Below, in pieces: positions 1-8,507 of a DNA stretch of 64,000 nucleotides. The notes beneath the pieces were generated by a model. That model did not search any database and was not told the origin of the DNA. It was given only the letters and a program-made list of their open reading frames with translations. The stretch is taken from contig NZ_JAFLWW010000016.1 of the NCBI RefSeq assembly GCF_018555685.1, forward strand, positions 19,241 through 83,240. The letters are read 5' to 3'. A program made the translations under genes and the position numbers. This DNA is from Aminobacter anthyllidis. GTDB taxonomy: Bacteria > Pseudomonadota > Alphaproteobacteria > Rhizobiales > Rhizobiaceae. How positions within the stretch are numbered: position 1 is the stretch's first letter; each line of letters opens with the position of its first letter.

Positions 1-386
1 AGACCGAACTTCGCGTCGCGCGCCGCTACAATCATGTCGCATGCCAAACAGGTCTCAAAGCCGCCGGCAAGGGCATAGCCTTCCACCGCCGCGATCAATG
101 GTTTGGAGGGCGGGCGCCCCATGATGCCAAAGTCCCCACGGGCAAGCGGTGGAGGAGGACCATCTCTTTCCGCCGCTTTCAGATCCATCCCGGATGAGAA
201 ATTTCCACCCGCGCCCGTAAGAACACCAACGAACAGATCCTCCTCCCCATCTAGAAGATCCATCGCAGCCTGCATCGCCACTGTCGTGCCGATGTCGAAT
301 GCGTTTCTGACTTGTGGACGATTCATGGTGACGACCAATATATGGCCCCGGCGCTCAGTTAGAACTTGGCTCGTGTCCACGCTCAT
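1..386 (-). CDS. enoyl-CoA hydratase/isomerase (crotonase), C-terminus outside window
   Basis: Reading leftwards from ATG at 386 gives about 128 residues before the window ends. The start is supported by a good ribosome site (AGGAGAG) 7-8 bases upstream. The crotonase signatures are visible: the N-terminal strand HILVVTMNRP, then NAFD, the oxyanion-hole segment GGNFSSGMDLKA, and GYALAGGFE around residue 105, which normally precedes the catalytic region. Family members hydrate or isomerise acyl-CoAs in the cytoplasm; the exact substrate cannot be told. It lies 79 bases downstream of the acyl-CoA synthetase on the same strand, so the two are probably co-transcribed and act on the same acyl-CoA. 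Only the 5' part of the gene is in view, so intactness is unknown. Confidence 0.85.
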   Translation of the reverse strand, partial: MSVDTSQVLTERRGHILVVTMNRPQVRNAFDIGTTVAMQAAMDLLDGEEDLFVGVLTGAGGNFSSGMDLKAAERDGPPPPLARGDFGIMGRPPSKPLIAAVEGYALAGGFETCLACDMIVAARDAKFG

Positions 387-465
387 TTGGCTCTCCTGCA
401 TTCAATAAATGCGCGATCTTAGATGCTTGTTTTTCTCGCTGTCTGACGAGGATTCTTGCTGGCGG

Positions 466-2619
466 CTACCGGGCAAGGCGCATTACTGCATCGACAGCAA
501 CGACACCTTTCCCTTGGGGCCGCACGATCACCGGATTGATTTCGGCCTCAACGAAGCGTTCGCCGTTTGAAATGGCGAATTGGGAGAATTTTTGAATGGT
601 GTCCACCGCTGCTTCGACATCGCCCTTCCTCCTGCCTCGCCACCCGTCAAGCATCTGGTACAACTTCAGACTACGGAGCGCCTCGGCGATCGTATCACGC
701 GAGGCTGGCAATAGAATTGTGGCCGTATCTCGCAGCAGCTCTGCCTGGGTCCCGCCTATGCCGATGGTCAGAGCGAGACCTATCCCGTCAACCCGGCGAA
801 TACCCACAAGCAATTCGCCGACTCCATCCTTAACCATCTCTTCGACGAGGAAGTCCGAGACTGCGATTTCTGGAGCAGTTTTCTTCAAATTCTCTGCCAT
901 ACTGCAAACAGCTCGCCACGCCTCGTCCGAAGTCCCCAAACTTAGCGCAACAGCGCCCAACTCGCTTTTGTGCGAGAGGTCCGCGCTGAGCGCCTTGACC
1001 ACCACAGGGAACGTCAGATCCTCAAAACTCGTCGCCTGATCCGGCTTCACCACAACACTTCGAGGCACACTAATCCCGACGTTGGCCAGCTCTGCTTTCG
1101 CCGACGCCTCGTCGAGAGCAATTGGGTTAGTCACATTTGCCGAATAGAGCGGCAAAAGAATCTCCTCGTCACTCTTTCGCGCAACGATTTCCGCAAGTTC
1201 GGACGAACGGATCGCATTCGACACGGCACGAAGGCCGTCCTCCAATCCCTGCAGTGGCACTAATCCCTCTGCGATCATCCTTTCGCGGACACTTCTTGAA
1301 ATCATTTCCGGCATCGTGTTGACAAAAGCGGCTGGCAAGCCGCGCTCTCGGGCAGCTTGTGCGAACATTGTTGTGTTAGTGTCCCAAGTCGTTGGGTCCC
1401 AACCGCCCTCTGGCGGGTAACACATGACATTCACTGCGACGTCGAGATTCCCCGACAAGAAAGCTCGGTAAATGTCGAGAGTTTTTTTGCCATCGTCAGC
1501 CGAGCTGACGATGTCTAGAGGATTGGCCGCATGGACAAAAGGCGGCAGATGTTTCTCGATTTCTGCTGCTGCTTCCGCTGAGGGTGGCTGAAGATCAAGA
1601 CCGTTCGCTTCTGCGATATCAGAGCCAAGAACTGCGTACGTCCCTGAACTGGTAGCGTAGGCCGTGCGGCGCCCTTTCACTTTTGGTGCGTGAACGAGCA
1701 TTTTGAGGGTTTCAAGGGCTTCGGTGTGAGTACTTACCTGGACAAATCCAAGCCGCTTGAACAACGCAGAGGCTACCGTGTCGTCGCCCGCAAGCGAAGC
1801 TGTATGTGACTGCGTGGCGCGCTGCCCCGCAGTTGTGCGTCCGCCCTTGATGGCGATCACAGGGATACCTTTACGCGCGGCTTTAAGCGCTGCAGCGGAG
1901 AGTGCAGCCGAATTTCTGATGCTTTCAAAATAGATATTCACAGCACGAATGCGTTCATCGTCCAAAACTACGTCCAGGACGTCGGCTGCCGTGATCATCG
2001 CCTGATTGCCGAGACCAACCGAGTAGGCGACCGGTAGCGACCGGTCCGACGAGCCTAAATCAGATAAGTACGATCCCCCGTTGCTTATGAGCGCAACGCT
2101 GCCGTTCTGATCGTGCTCTCCGAAAAAATCCATCATGAAAACGGACCGATCGGCGAAATTGGCAACACCCGGACAGTTGGGCCCGATAACCGGCATTTCA
2201 CCGGCTGCAGCAACTAGGTCGCGCTGCGCCTGTTCTCCACCGCGCATTTCCGAGAAACCAGCGCTGTTGCAAATCGCGCCTGCGACACCGATTGCGGATA
2301 GCTCGCCAACAACCCCCACTACGTTCTCGCGCGGCACGGCTATGAACGCGACCTCCGGCACCTCCGGAAGACTGGCGATATTGGGCACACAGGGTATGCC
2401 GGCAAGCTCGCTACGACGTGGATTGACAACGTATATAGGTCCTTGAAAGCCGCGCGCACGACAATTATCCACGGCAGGTATCATCGACGCTCCGCCGATA
2501 AATACCGCACTCGTCGGCGCCAACATGCGCTTGAGACGTGCCTGCCTGTTCTCCCGGGCGCTGATATTGTCCAAAACGTTGACTCCCCTTAGTGACGCGG
2601 TGCGTGGCGTTCTGCTCAA
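466..2619 (-). CDS. ADP-forming acyl-CoA synthetase (acetate-CoA ligase family)
   Basis: A 717-residue single-chain NDP-forming acyl-CoA synthetase. An N-terminal CoA-binding Rossmann domain (about residues 30-160, with VFIGGAS and GPNCPGV) is followed by the two succinyl-CoA-ligase-like domains. These include the conserved SHTASLAG segment, where the family's phosphohistidine lies. A C-terminal ATP-grasp domain (about 500-717, with FPVVVKALSADLSHKSELGAV and EINPVIV) completes the fold. Known members make acyl-CoA from acid, CoA and ATP, or run in reverse. The substrate is not evident; the neighbouring crotonase and MaoC hydratase suggest an acid degraded by beta-oxidation-like steps. The N-terminus could begin later at MLAPTSAVF, where family homology starts. 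An upstream block shared with another gene of the cluster lies at 2661-2699. Confidence 0.85.
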   Translation of the reverse strand: MSRTPRTASLRGVNVLDNISARENRQARLKRMLAPTSAVFIGGASMIPAVDNCRARGFQGPIYVVNPRRSELAGIPCVPNIASLPEVPEVAFIAVPRENVVGVVGELSAIGVAGAICNSAGFSEMRGGEQAQRDLVAAAGEMPVIGPNCPGVANFADRSVFMMDFFGEHDQNGSVALISNGGSYLSDLGSSDRSLPVAYSVGLGNQAMITAADVLDVVLDDERIRAVNIYFESIRNSAALSAAALKAARKGIPVIAIKGGRTTAGQRATQSHTASLAGDDTVASALFKRLGFVQVSTHTEALETLKMLVHAPKVKGRRTAYATSSGTYAVLGSDIAEANGLDLQPPSAEAAAEIEKHLPPFVHAANPLDIVSSADDGKKTLDIYRAFLSGNLDVAVNVMCYPPEGGWDPTTWDTNTTMFAQAARERGLPAAFVNTMPEMISRSVRERMIAEGLVPLQGLEDGLRAVSNAIRSSELAEIVARKSDEEILLPLYSANVTNPIALDEASAKAELANVGISVPRSVVVKPDQATSFEDLTFPVVVKALSADLSHKSELGAVALSLGTSDEAWRAVCSMAENLKKTAPEIAVSDFLVEEMVKDGVGELLVGIRRVDGIGLALTIGIGGTQAELLRDTATILLPASRDTIAEALRSLKLYQMLDGWRGRRKGDVEAAVDTIQKFSQFAISNGERFVEAEINPVIVRPQGKGVVAVDAVMRLAR

Positions 2620-2660
2620 GCCACGAGGCCATCGTCATATAACAATGCGGGTTGCCTGAA

Positions 2661-2699
2661 GATTCGAAATAAAATCATTCGGCTGGTTACTTTTTTACG
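2661..2699 (-). promoter_or_regulatory. conserved upstream block A (candidate promoter/operator)
   Basis: Read on the minus strand, this segment has an A-run (AAAAAA), about 14 bases, then GATTTTATTTCGAAT, ending some 42 bases before the acyl-CoA synthetase start. The same arrangement with the same spacing occurs at 5047-5087, before the nitronate-monooxygenase-like gene. The match is seen directly; that it is a promoter or a site for a common regulator is inference. Confidence 0.45.
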
Positions 2700-2876
2700 C
2701 AACTCACACCCGAATGGTTCTGATAGCTGTCTGCCGACCGCCTTGCGCCCGACACAGTCGGGAGTGATCGCAGACCTATGACAGGGCCAGCCTTGCTGAC
2801 TACGGTCCAGAGTGACGACACGGACGAGTCGGCTGCGTGAACTTTCGCATCCCGAAGATTGACAAGTTTTTGCTCG

Positions 2877-3752
2877 TTAGGTGGACAACGAGGGCTTGAC
2901 CGTAGCCTTGCCATTGTCGAGGACGACAATACCACGGTCGCGAACGCTGCTGCGAAAACTGACGGTCGAACCGTTCCGCCACATTTCGGTACGAATGGTT
3001 TCTCCGGGATAAACGGGCGCTGAGAACCGCGCCTTCATCGCCGTCAAACGGGTAGGATCGTAATCACAAGCCTCGCGCAACAAAGCATGGCCAGCGATAC
3101 CGAAAGTGCAGAGACCTTGGAGGATTGGAGATTCGAACCCTGCAACCCTGGCTATTTCCGGGTCCACATGAAGAGGATTATAGTCGCCGCTCAATCGATA
3201 GATGAGAGCGGCCCTAGCTTCCGTCGTATAGTCCCAGACCGCATCAGCAGCTCGGATGGGGATGGGGTGAGGTGATGGTGCGCCATCAGCCCGGCCACCA
3301 AAACCGCCGTTACTCTTGCAGACCTCAGTTGACGTTAAGGTCGCTATCTTTCGACCCGTAGACGCCTCTCTCAGCTCGTTGCTTGAGTAGATGAAAGCGC
3401 CTTTTTCAGCGCCCCGATCCAGGACGTCATGCACCTTCGTGGTACCAATCACGGCGCCTTCAACCGGTACAACGTCGTGGAGTTCAAACCCTTGCTCGCC
3501 GTGCAACACATTTTCCCATTTAACGCCGAGCGCCTTATCTTGAAGCCAGAATCCAGGGGTGGCAAGCACGACAGCCATTGTCGGTAAAGCCAGCATCCGA
3601 TGCTCATAGACAAATCGCAATTGCCGGGGATCTGTCGGGGTCTCGCCCAGCCCGACACCTAAGGCGTACAACGCTGTATCTTTTCGTGAATAGTGGTGTT
3701 CGACAGGCTCAAACCGTCGGTTCAGTACGCGCTCTACGGAGAACTTCGTCAT
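2877..3752 (-). CDS. MaoC-family hydratase (double hot-dog enoyl-CoA hydratase 2 type)
   Basis: 291 residues with the two-hot-dog layout of hydratase-2 proteins: an N-terminal non-catalytic half, then a C-terminal MaoC half. The catalytic hydratase-2 segment is clear around residues 185-220: YRLSGDYNPLHVDP, then FESPILQGLCTFG, containing the Asp-x-Asn-Pro-x-His arrangement. This class hydrates 2-enoyl-CoAs to (R)-3-hydroxyacyl-CoAs, including branched or sterol-side-chain substrates. Its start codon lies inside the end of an acyl-CoA dehydrogenase remnant on the same strand. The gene probably once followed a complete dehydrogenase in an operon and was translationally coupled to it. Substrate is not known. 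Confidence 0.85.
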   Translation of the reverse strand: MTKFSVERVLNRRFEPVEHHYSRKDTALYALGVGLGETPTDPRQLRFVYEHRMLALPTMAVVLATPGFWLQDKALGVKWENVLHGEQGFELHDVVPVEGAVIGTTKVHDVLDRGAEKGAFIYSSNELREASTGRKIATLTSTEVCKSNGGFGGRADGAPSPHPIPIRAADAVWDYTTEARAALIYRLSGDYNPLHVDPEIARVAGFESPILQGLCTFGIAGHALLREACDYDPTRLTAMKARFSAPVYPGETIRTEMWRNGSTVSFRSSVRDRGIVVLDNGKATVKPSLST

Positions 3753-3873
3753 CGCACATTGCCCGCCAGATGATTTTTTTCATGACCTCGTGGGTACCCG
3801 AGCAACCACAGCCTGCGAGGGCAAGCCCACCCGATACCCCCAACCGGCTTCGTCCTCGCGCTTTGATAGTTTG
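3709..3873 (-). pseudogene. acyl-CoA dehydrogenase C-terminal remnant
   Basis: One frame, from a stop at 3874-3876 to TGA at 3709-3711, reads GLALAGCGCSGTHEVMKKII followed by WRAM. This is the hallmark end of acyl-CoA dehydrogenases (a GT-E-x-M-K-x-I-I helix after the flavin-contacting loop). Only about 50 residues survive and there is no start codon or upstream body. It overlaps the MaoC start by about 40 bases. The call rests on motif recognition over a short segment. Confidence 0.6.
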
Positions 3874-3900
3874 CTAGGGTAGTGGAGGCGAGCGTCGGTT

Positions 3901-4887
3901 TCACTTTTCTGCGGCAAAGTCATTGATCATTCTAGCCGTGGCGCCCATAGCTGTGTGATATTCACCAGCAATTTGGTCGACTACCTCCCCAGCTGGTAGG
4001 ATTTGTGAGACGGCCGCAACCGTATGGCCGGCGCTCCAGATATCGGTCCATCGCTTCGGCCCTGTTCCAGCAAGATCGGCGCTAAACCTCTTCCTTGCCT
4101 CATCAACGCTTAGCGGTATTTGCAGCTCGGCCAGATCGAGCCCGACGTCCAGGATAGACTGGCGTAGATAATTGGCATCGAATCCGTTAATTGCCTTCGT
4201 TAGCAATATGTCATCGATGCCTGCATTGACCACCATTTGCTTATGGCCCTGCGGCGCCAGGCTCTCATGCGTTGCGATGAAACGTGTCCCTATCATGCCG
4301 AAATCGCACCCTAGCACCTGTGCTGCCCAAAGCGCATGCCCGTCGGACAGACCGCCCGCGAGCCCCACCGGCCCGTCATAAATCGAGCGTACCACCCTGA
4401 CAAAAGACAGGCCGTTCAGCCAGCCGGTCTGTCCTCCTGCCCCTGCGCTCAGAAGTACCAGACCATCGGCACCCACTCTGATCGCTTTTTCCGCATGCCG
4501 CATAGTGGCGACATCTGTCAGGACGGTACATCCAACATCATGCAGCTGGGGGATGATTGCCTCAGGCGATCCGACGCTTGCGAGCACAATCTTGACCCGG
4601 TGCTTGACCAGAACATCCACGTCGGCCTGAAGGGCCTCAGATGATCTACGCATCACGATGTTGGGGCAGAACGGCGCTGAGATATCGTCGGACTCAGCAC
4701 AAGCTTTTTCTATCCTAGACAGCCACTGGTCAAGCTCTTCCGGCGAGCGCGCATTGAGGGTTGGAAAAGCTCCTATAGCTCCCTTCCGGCAAACCGCAGA
4801 AACGAGTTCAGGGCCTGATACATGCTGCATCGGTGCCGAGATCAAGGGAATGCGCAGTCGGGAAGTGATTGATGTAGGCAAACCCAT
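3901..4887 (-). CDS. nitronate monooxygenase-like FMN protein (2-nitropropane dioxygenase family)
   Basis: 328 residues with a TIM-barrel flavoprotein pattern: the N-terminal RIPLISAPMQHVSGPELVSA, then NIVM, VLASVGSPE, a phosphate-binding segment GADGLVLLSAGAGGQTG, and GPVGLAGGLSDG with FGMIGTRF for the FMN phosphate. The family oxidises nitronates or acts as enoyl-reductase-like flavoproteins. In acyl-CoA degradation clusters such proteins are common and may not act on nitronates. It is the first gene of the minus-strand acyl-CoA cluster and is preceded by conserved block B. Confidence 0.8.
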   Translation of the reverse strand: MGLPTSITSRLRIPLISAPMQHVSGPELVSAVCRKGAIGAFPTLNARSPEELDQWLSRIEKACAESDDISAPFCPNIVMRRSSEALQADVDVLVKHRVKIVLASVGSPEAIIPQLHDVGCTVLTDVATMRHAEKAIRVGADGLVLLSAGAGGQTGWLNGLSFVRVVRSIYDGPVGLAGGLSDGHALWAAQVLGCDFGMIGTRFIATHESLAPQGHKQMVVNAGIDDILLTKAINGFDANYLRQSILDVGLDLAELQIPLSVDEARKRFSADLAGTGPKRWTDIWSAGHTVAAVSQILPAGEVVDQIAGEYHTAMGATARMINDFAAEK

Positions 4888-5343
4888 TTCGCGTATCCTG
4901 CATCGCGAGAGACGGGCCGTAGACCGGCTTCATGGTGTACGGCCCCCTACCTCTTAGCGTTTCGAACCCAGTCTGCCGTCTGACAAATCCCATCCCTTTA
5001 TGCCAGCTGCGATGTCGACCTGTTATAAGCATGCAGTCAGGTAGGAAATCCGAAATAAAATCGTGTGTTGGGTGATTTTTTTGCACGACTGTAGCGCGCC
5101 CACCTCATGATAACATCAGCTTCGAACGGGCCTAAAATCAAAGGCACTAGCGCTTCCGGCCAGCTTTTCCGCTGACGCAAATCCACGAAATCGGCGACGA
5201 CGCCAGCTCGATCCTCTAAGTGATTGGGAGACGGCGCGATCGTTGACGCTGCTTCTGATGGCCGGGAAAGCGAATTCGGTGAATCAAGATCGGGGCGATG
5301 ATGACACTTGGACTGGCATCTCCTGTCGCTGTCGGCGATGAAA
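4888..5343. other. intergenic stretch, no gene seen
   Basis: 456 bases between the nitronate-monooxygenase-like gene and the regulator gene. Apart from conserved block B at 5047-5087, I see no coding sequence that resembles a known family; the open frames here are antisense extensions of neighbours. Confidence 0.5.
5047..5087 (-). promoter_or_regulatory. conserved upstream block B (candidate promoter/operator)
   Basis: On the minus strand: an A-run, 13 bases, then GATTTTATTTCGGATT, about 160 bases before the nitronate-monooxygenase-like start. It matches block A at 2661-2699 in sequence and spacing, which points to common control of the two transcription units. No regulator for it is identified in the window. 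Confidence 0.45.
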
Positions 5344-6756
5344 TCAGCAGATCGTGTACGGCAGTTCGGCTCGTCGATCGTGATCGATCATAATCGTGCT
5401 CTTGAGCGGCGGAACGGCACGTTGAATGCAATCCATGCGCTCGCAAATGCGGCACGAGACGCCGATGGGCTCGAACGCTGAAGAGTTGCCAAAATCCAGC
5501 CGGTCCGCATAGACGAAATCGCCCGCATCGGAGATCTCGCATCCAAGCGCGATCGCGTAGCGCCGATGGGGAGCGCCAAATCCGCCGTCCGCCTTAGTGA
5601 TCTCTGTCGCGATACTGAGGTATCGCACCCCGTCCGGCGTTTCGGCCAGCTGGCAAATCATGCGGCCTGGGGTTTCAAACGCCTGATGAGCATTCCACAA
5701 CGGACACGCCGCCCCATATCGGGCAAACTGTAACCTCGCGGCGCTATGGCGCTTGGTGATGTTGCCAGCTCTGTCGATGCGCGCGAAGAACACCGGCACA
5801 CCCCTCATCCGAGGCCTTTGCAACGTTGAAAGGCGATGCGCCACCTGCTCACGGCTGGCGCCGAAACGCATTGCGAGCAGGTGGAGGTCGTGGCGAAGTT
5901 CCTTTGCCGCGGCCAGGAAGGGACGGTATGGCAACATAAGCGCGCCGGCAAAATAATTCTGGAGGCCGATCCTGCATATCTCCGCCGCTTCGGAGGTCCG
6001 GAAGCGCGCGCGCTCAATGATGGCGTCGATCTCCGAACGGTGCTCCAGGGCGCCGATCTGGAATGCCATCTGAAAGCTGCGCGTCGAGGGAGGGGAATAT
6101 GAGTTCAAGTAGAGCACGCGCGCGGAAGCATCGAATCGCCTGATCATCCGTTCGCCATTTCCAGCGCGCGCGATGCGAACGCGATGGTGCTGTTCGAGGT
6201 GCTCTGACAAAGCGGCTCCGACATCTCGATCCGGTAGGCCCAAGGCATTCGCAAGATGCTCGGCTGCCCGGTCGAGCTCGTCGATGTAGTTGTCAACAAA
6301 ATGAAAGAAGTCCCGGACTTCCTCGTAGGGTGTCGCCTCGGCAAAAGCATTGGTTCGGATCAACTGGTCGTCGAAGCTGGCAAGCTGCTCACTATTTCTC
6401 CGATAGGCCTGATGACAGGTGATCAGCGCGTGCGCGAGAGACGGTGCGTTTTGGGCAACGAGCTTGAGTTCCTGAAATCCTGCTGAAACACCGCTGAACA
6501 CGGGGTCAGCGAGTGCCTCGCTCAGTGCCGAGAGCAGCCGGTCGGCCTCACTGCCGCCGATCGAAGCGATATCGACCTGGAATTTTTCGGCCAGCGCAAG
6601 AAGCACCGCGGCTGACACCGGTCGCTGATTGTTTTCTATCTGGTTCAGATAGCTGGTCGAAATCCCCAGACGTTCAGCGAACACCGCCTGGGTGGCCTTG
6701 CTGGCCTCCCGCAGTTCGCGCACGCGGCGCCCAATGAAAAGCTTGCCGTTGGCCAT
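5344..6756 (-). CDS. pccR: ScfR/PccR-type short-chain acyl-CoA responsive transcriptional regulator
   Basis: About 470 residues. An N-terminal XRE helix-turn-helix (residues 1-60, with RVRELREASKATQAVFAERL and STSYLNQIENNQRP) is followed by an IrrE/ImmA-like central region. The C-terminal part ends in the Cys-rich VSCRICERMDC motif typical of this family (RamB/ScfR/PccR). In Rhodobacter, PccR activates propionyl-CoA carboxylase genes in response to propionyl-CoA. The divergent pccB-pccA-bhbA operon here fits that role exactly. I take ATG at 6756 (MANGKLF) rather than an in-frame TTG two codons upstream. The start codon overlaps the candidate TTTGCAAA operator, implying autoregulation. The gene symbol is by analogy. 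Confidence 0.8.
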   Translation of the reverse strand: MANGKLFIGRRVRELREASKATQAVFAERLGISTSYLNQIENNQRPVSAAVLLALAEKFQVDIASIGGSEADRLLSALSEALADPVFSGVSAGFQELKLVAQNAPSLAHALITCHQAYRRNSEQLASFDDQLIRTNAFAEATPYEEVRDFFHFVDNYIDELDRAAEHLANALGLPDRDVGAALSEHLEQHHRVRIARAGNGERMIRRFDASARVLYLNSYSPPSTRSFQMAFQIGALEHRSEIDAIIERARFRTSEAAEICRIGLQNYFAGALMLPYRPFLAAAKELRHDLHLLAMRFGASREQVAHRLSTLQRPRMRGVPVFFARIDRAGNITKRHSAARLQFARYGAACPLWNAHQAFETPGRMICQLAETPDGVRYLSIATEITKADGGFGAPHRRYAIALGCEISDAGDFVYADRLDFGNSSAFEPIGVSCRICERMDCIQRAVPPLKSTIMIDHDRRAELPYTIC

Positions 6757-6784
6757 TTGCAAATTCGCATGTTGCTATTTGCAG
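6756..6784. promoter_or_regulatory. candidate ScfR/PccR operator
   Basis: The palindromic octamer TTTGCAAA (6756-6763) is followed 14 bases later by TTTGCAG (6778-6784). TTTGCAAA-type sites are those reported for the RamB/ScfR regulators. The first copy covers the start codon of the regulator, and both lie in the divergent region about 190-215 bases before pccB. The sequence is seen; binding is inferred. Confidence 0.65.
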
Positions 6785-6972
6785 TTTTATACATTTCGCA
6801 ACCGCACCCGGCAATCCTTTTCCATTCATATCCGACGAACTAATGCGGAGCGTAATTCCAGTGGAGGCGCTCATGCGATTGTGCAGCGAAGCAAGCCGAG
6901 TACGAGGCAAAGCCGGCTCGCCGCGACGCAATTGCCGACGGCTTTGAACTTTGAAGCAAAGGCGGGGCGTTG

Positions 6973-8505
6973 ATGAGAGCCGTTCTCGAACAACTCGAAA
7001 TCCGTCGTGCGCAGGCTCGCATGGGGGGAGGGCAGAAGCGTGTCGATGCCCAGCACGCCAAAGGCAAGCTGACGGCCCGAGAGCGCCTCGTCGTGCTTCT
7101 CGATGAAGGCTCTTTCGAAGAGTACGACATGTATGTCACGCATCGTGCGACAGACTTCGGCATGGATGACCAGAAGGTTGCTGGCGATGGCGTGGTCACA
7201 GGCTGGGGTACGATCAACGGCAGGCTCGTTTACGTCTTCTCACAGGACTTCACGGTGCTCGGCGGATCGTTGTCCGAGACACACGCCCAGAAGATCTGCA
7301 AGATCATGGACATGGCGGTGCGCAACGGGGCGCCGGTGATCGGGCTCAACGATTCCGGTGGCGCGCGCATCCAGGAGGGTGTCGCCTCGCTGGCCGGCTA
7401 CGCCGACGTTTTCAAGCGCAATGTCGATGCTTCCGGCGTCATTCCGCAGATTTCGGTGATCATGGGCCCGTGCGCCGGCGGGGCGGTCTATTCCCCTGCC
7501 ATGACCGACTTCATCTTCATGGTTCGAGGCTCCTCCTACATGTTTGTGACCGGCCCCGATGTGGTCAAGACCGTCACGAACGAGATCGTGACTGCAGAGG
7601 AACTGGGCGGCGCGGCAACACACACGCAAAAATCCTCTGTCGCGGACGGGGCCTTTGAGAACGACATAGAGGCTTTGGAAGAGGTCCGGCGCCTCTTTGA
7701 TTTCCTGCCATTGAACAATCGCCAAAAGCCCCCCGTGCGCCCGTTTTATGACGATCCCGAGCGGATCGAGTTGCGCCTCGACACGTTGGCGCCGGAGAGC
7801 GCCAACAAGCCCTACGACATGAAGGAACTGATCCTCGCGATCGCCGATGAAGGCGACTTCTTCGAGCTTCAGGCCGCCTTCGCCCGCAACATCATCACCG
7901 GTTTTATCCGCATCGAGGGCAGGACGGTCGGCGTGGTGGCCAACCAGCCCATGGTGCTGGCCGGATGCCTCGACATTGATTCCTCCCGCAAGGCAGCACG
8001 TTTCGTTCGCTTCTGCGACGCCTTCGACATCCCGATCCTGACGCTCGTCGACGTGCCAGGTTTCCTGCCTGGCACCGCCCAGGAATATGGCGGCGTCATC
8101 AAGCACGGCGCCAAGCTGCTGTTTGCCTATTCCCAGGCAACCGTGCCGATGGTCACGTTGATCACGCGCAAGGCCTATGGCGGCGCCTACGACGTTATGG
8201 CGTCGAAACATATCGGCGCCGACATCAACTACGCCTGGCCAACCGCCGAGATAGCGGTGATGGGCGCAAAGGGCGCGGCCGAGATCCTCTATCGGTCCGA
8301 ACTCGGCGATCCCGAGAGGCTGGCGGCTCGCACCAGGGAATACGAGCAGCGTTTCGCCAACCCCTTCATTGCGGCCGAGCGCGGCTTCATCGACGAGGTG
8401 ATCATGCCACATTCCTCACGCAAGCGGATCGCGCGTGCCTTTGCCGCGCTGCGGGGAAAAAGCGTCGAGACGCGTTGGAAAAAGCACGACACCATCCCGC
8501 TTTGA
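6973..8505 (+). CDS. pccB: propionyl-CoA carboxylase beta (carboxyltransferase) subunit
   Basis: 510 residues from ATG at 6973; a TTG one codon earlier is also open. It has the two crotonase-like carboxyltransferase halves. The N-half carries [18 protein letters not shown] and the [12 protein letters not shown] oxyanion segment. The C-half carries [20 protein letters not shown] and [13 protein letters not shown]. Length and motifs are those of PccB (about 510 aa). The enzyme transfers carboxyl from biotin to propionyl-CoA, giving methylmalonyl-CoA. It overlaps closely with pccA downstream (stop to start 2 bases). Together with bhbA it feeds propionyl-CoA from odd-chain, branched or C4-C5 compounds into succinyl-CoA. 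Confidence 0.95.
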   Translation: MRAVLEQLEIRRAQARMGGGQKRVDAQHAKGKLTARERLVVLLDEGSFEEYDMYVTHRATDFGMDDQKVAGDGVVTGWGTINGRLVYVFSQDFTVLGGSLSETHAQKICKIMDMAVRNGAPVIGLNDSGGARIQEGVASLAGYADVFKRNVDASGVIPQISVIMGPCAGGAVYSPAMTDFIFMVRGSSYMFVTGPDVVKTVTNEIVTAEELGGAATHTQKSSVADGAFENDIEALEEVRRLFDFLPLNNRQKPPVRPFYDDPERIELRLDTLAPESANKPYDMKELILAIADEGDFFELQAAFARNIITGFIRIEGRTVGVVANQPMVLAGCLDIDSSRKAARFVRFCDAFDIPILTLVDVPGFLPGTAQEYGGVIKHGAKLLFAYSQATVPMVTLITRKAYGGAYDVMASKHIGADINYAWPTAEIAVMGAKGAAEILYRSELGDPERLAARTREYEQRFANPFIAAERGFIDEVIMPHSSRKRIARAFAALRGKSVETRWKKHDTIPL

Positions 8506-8507
8506 GT

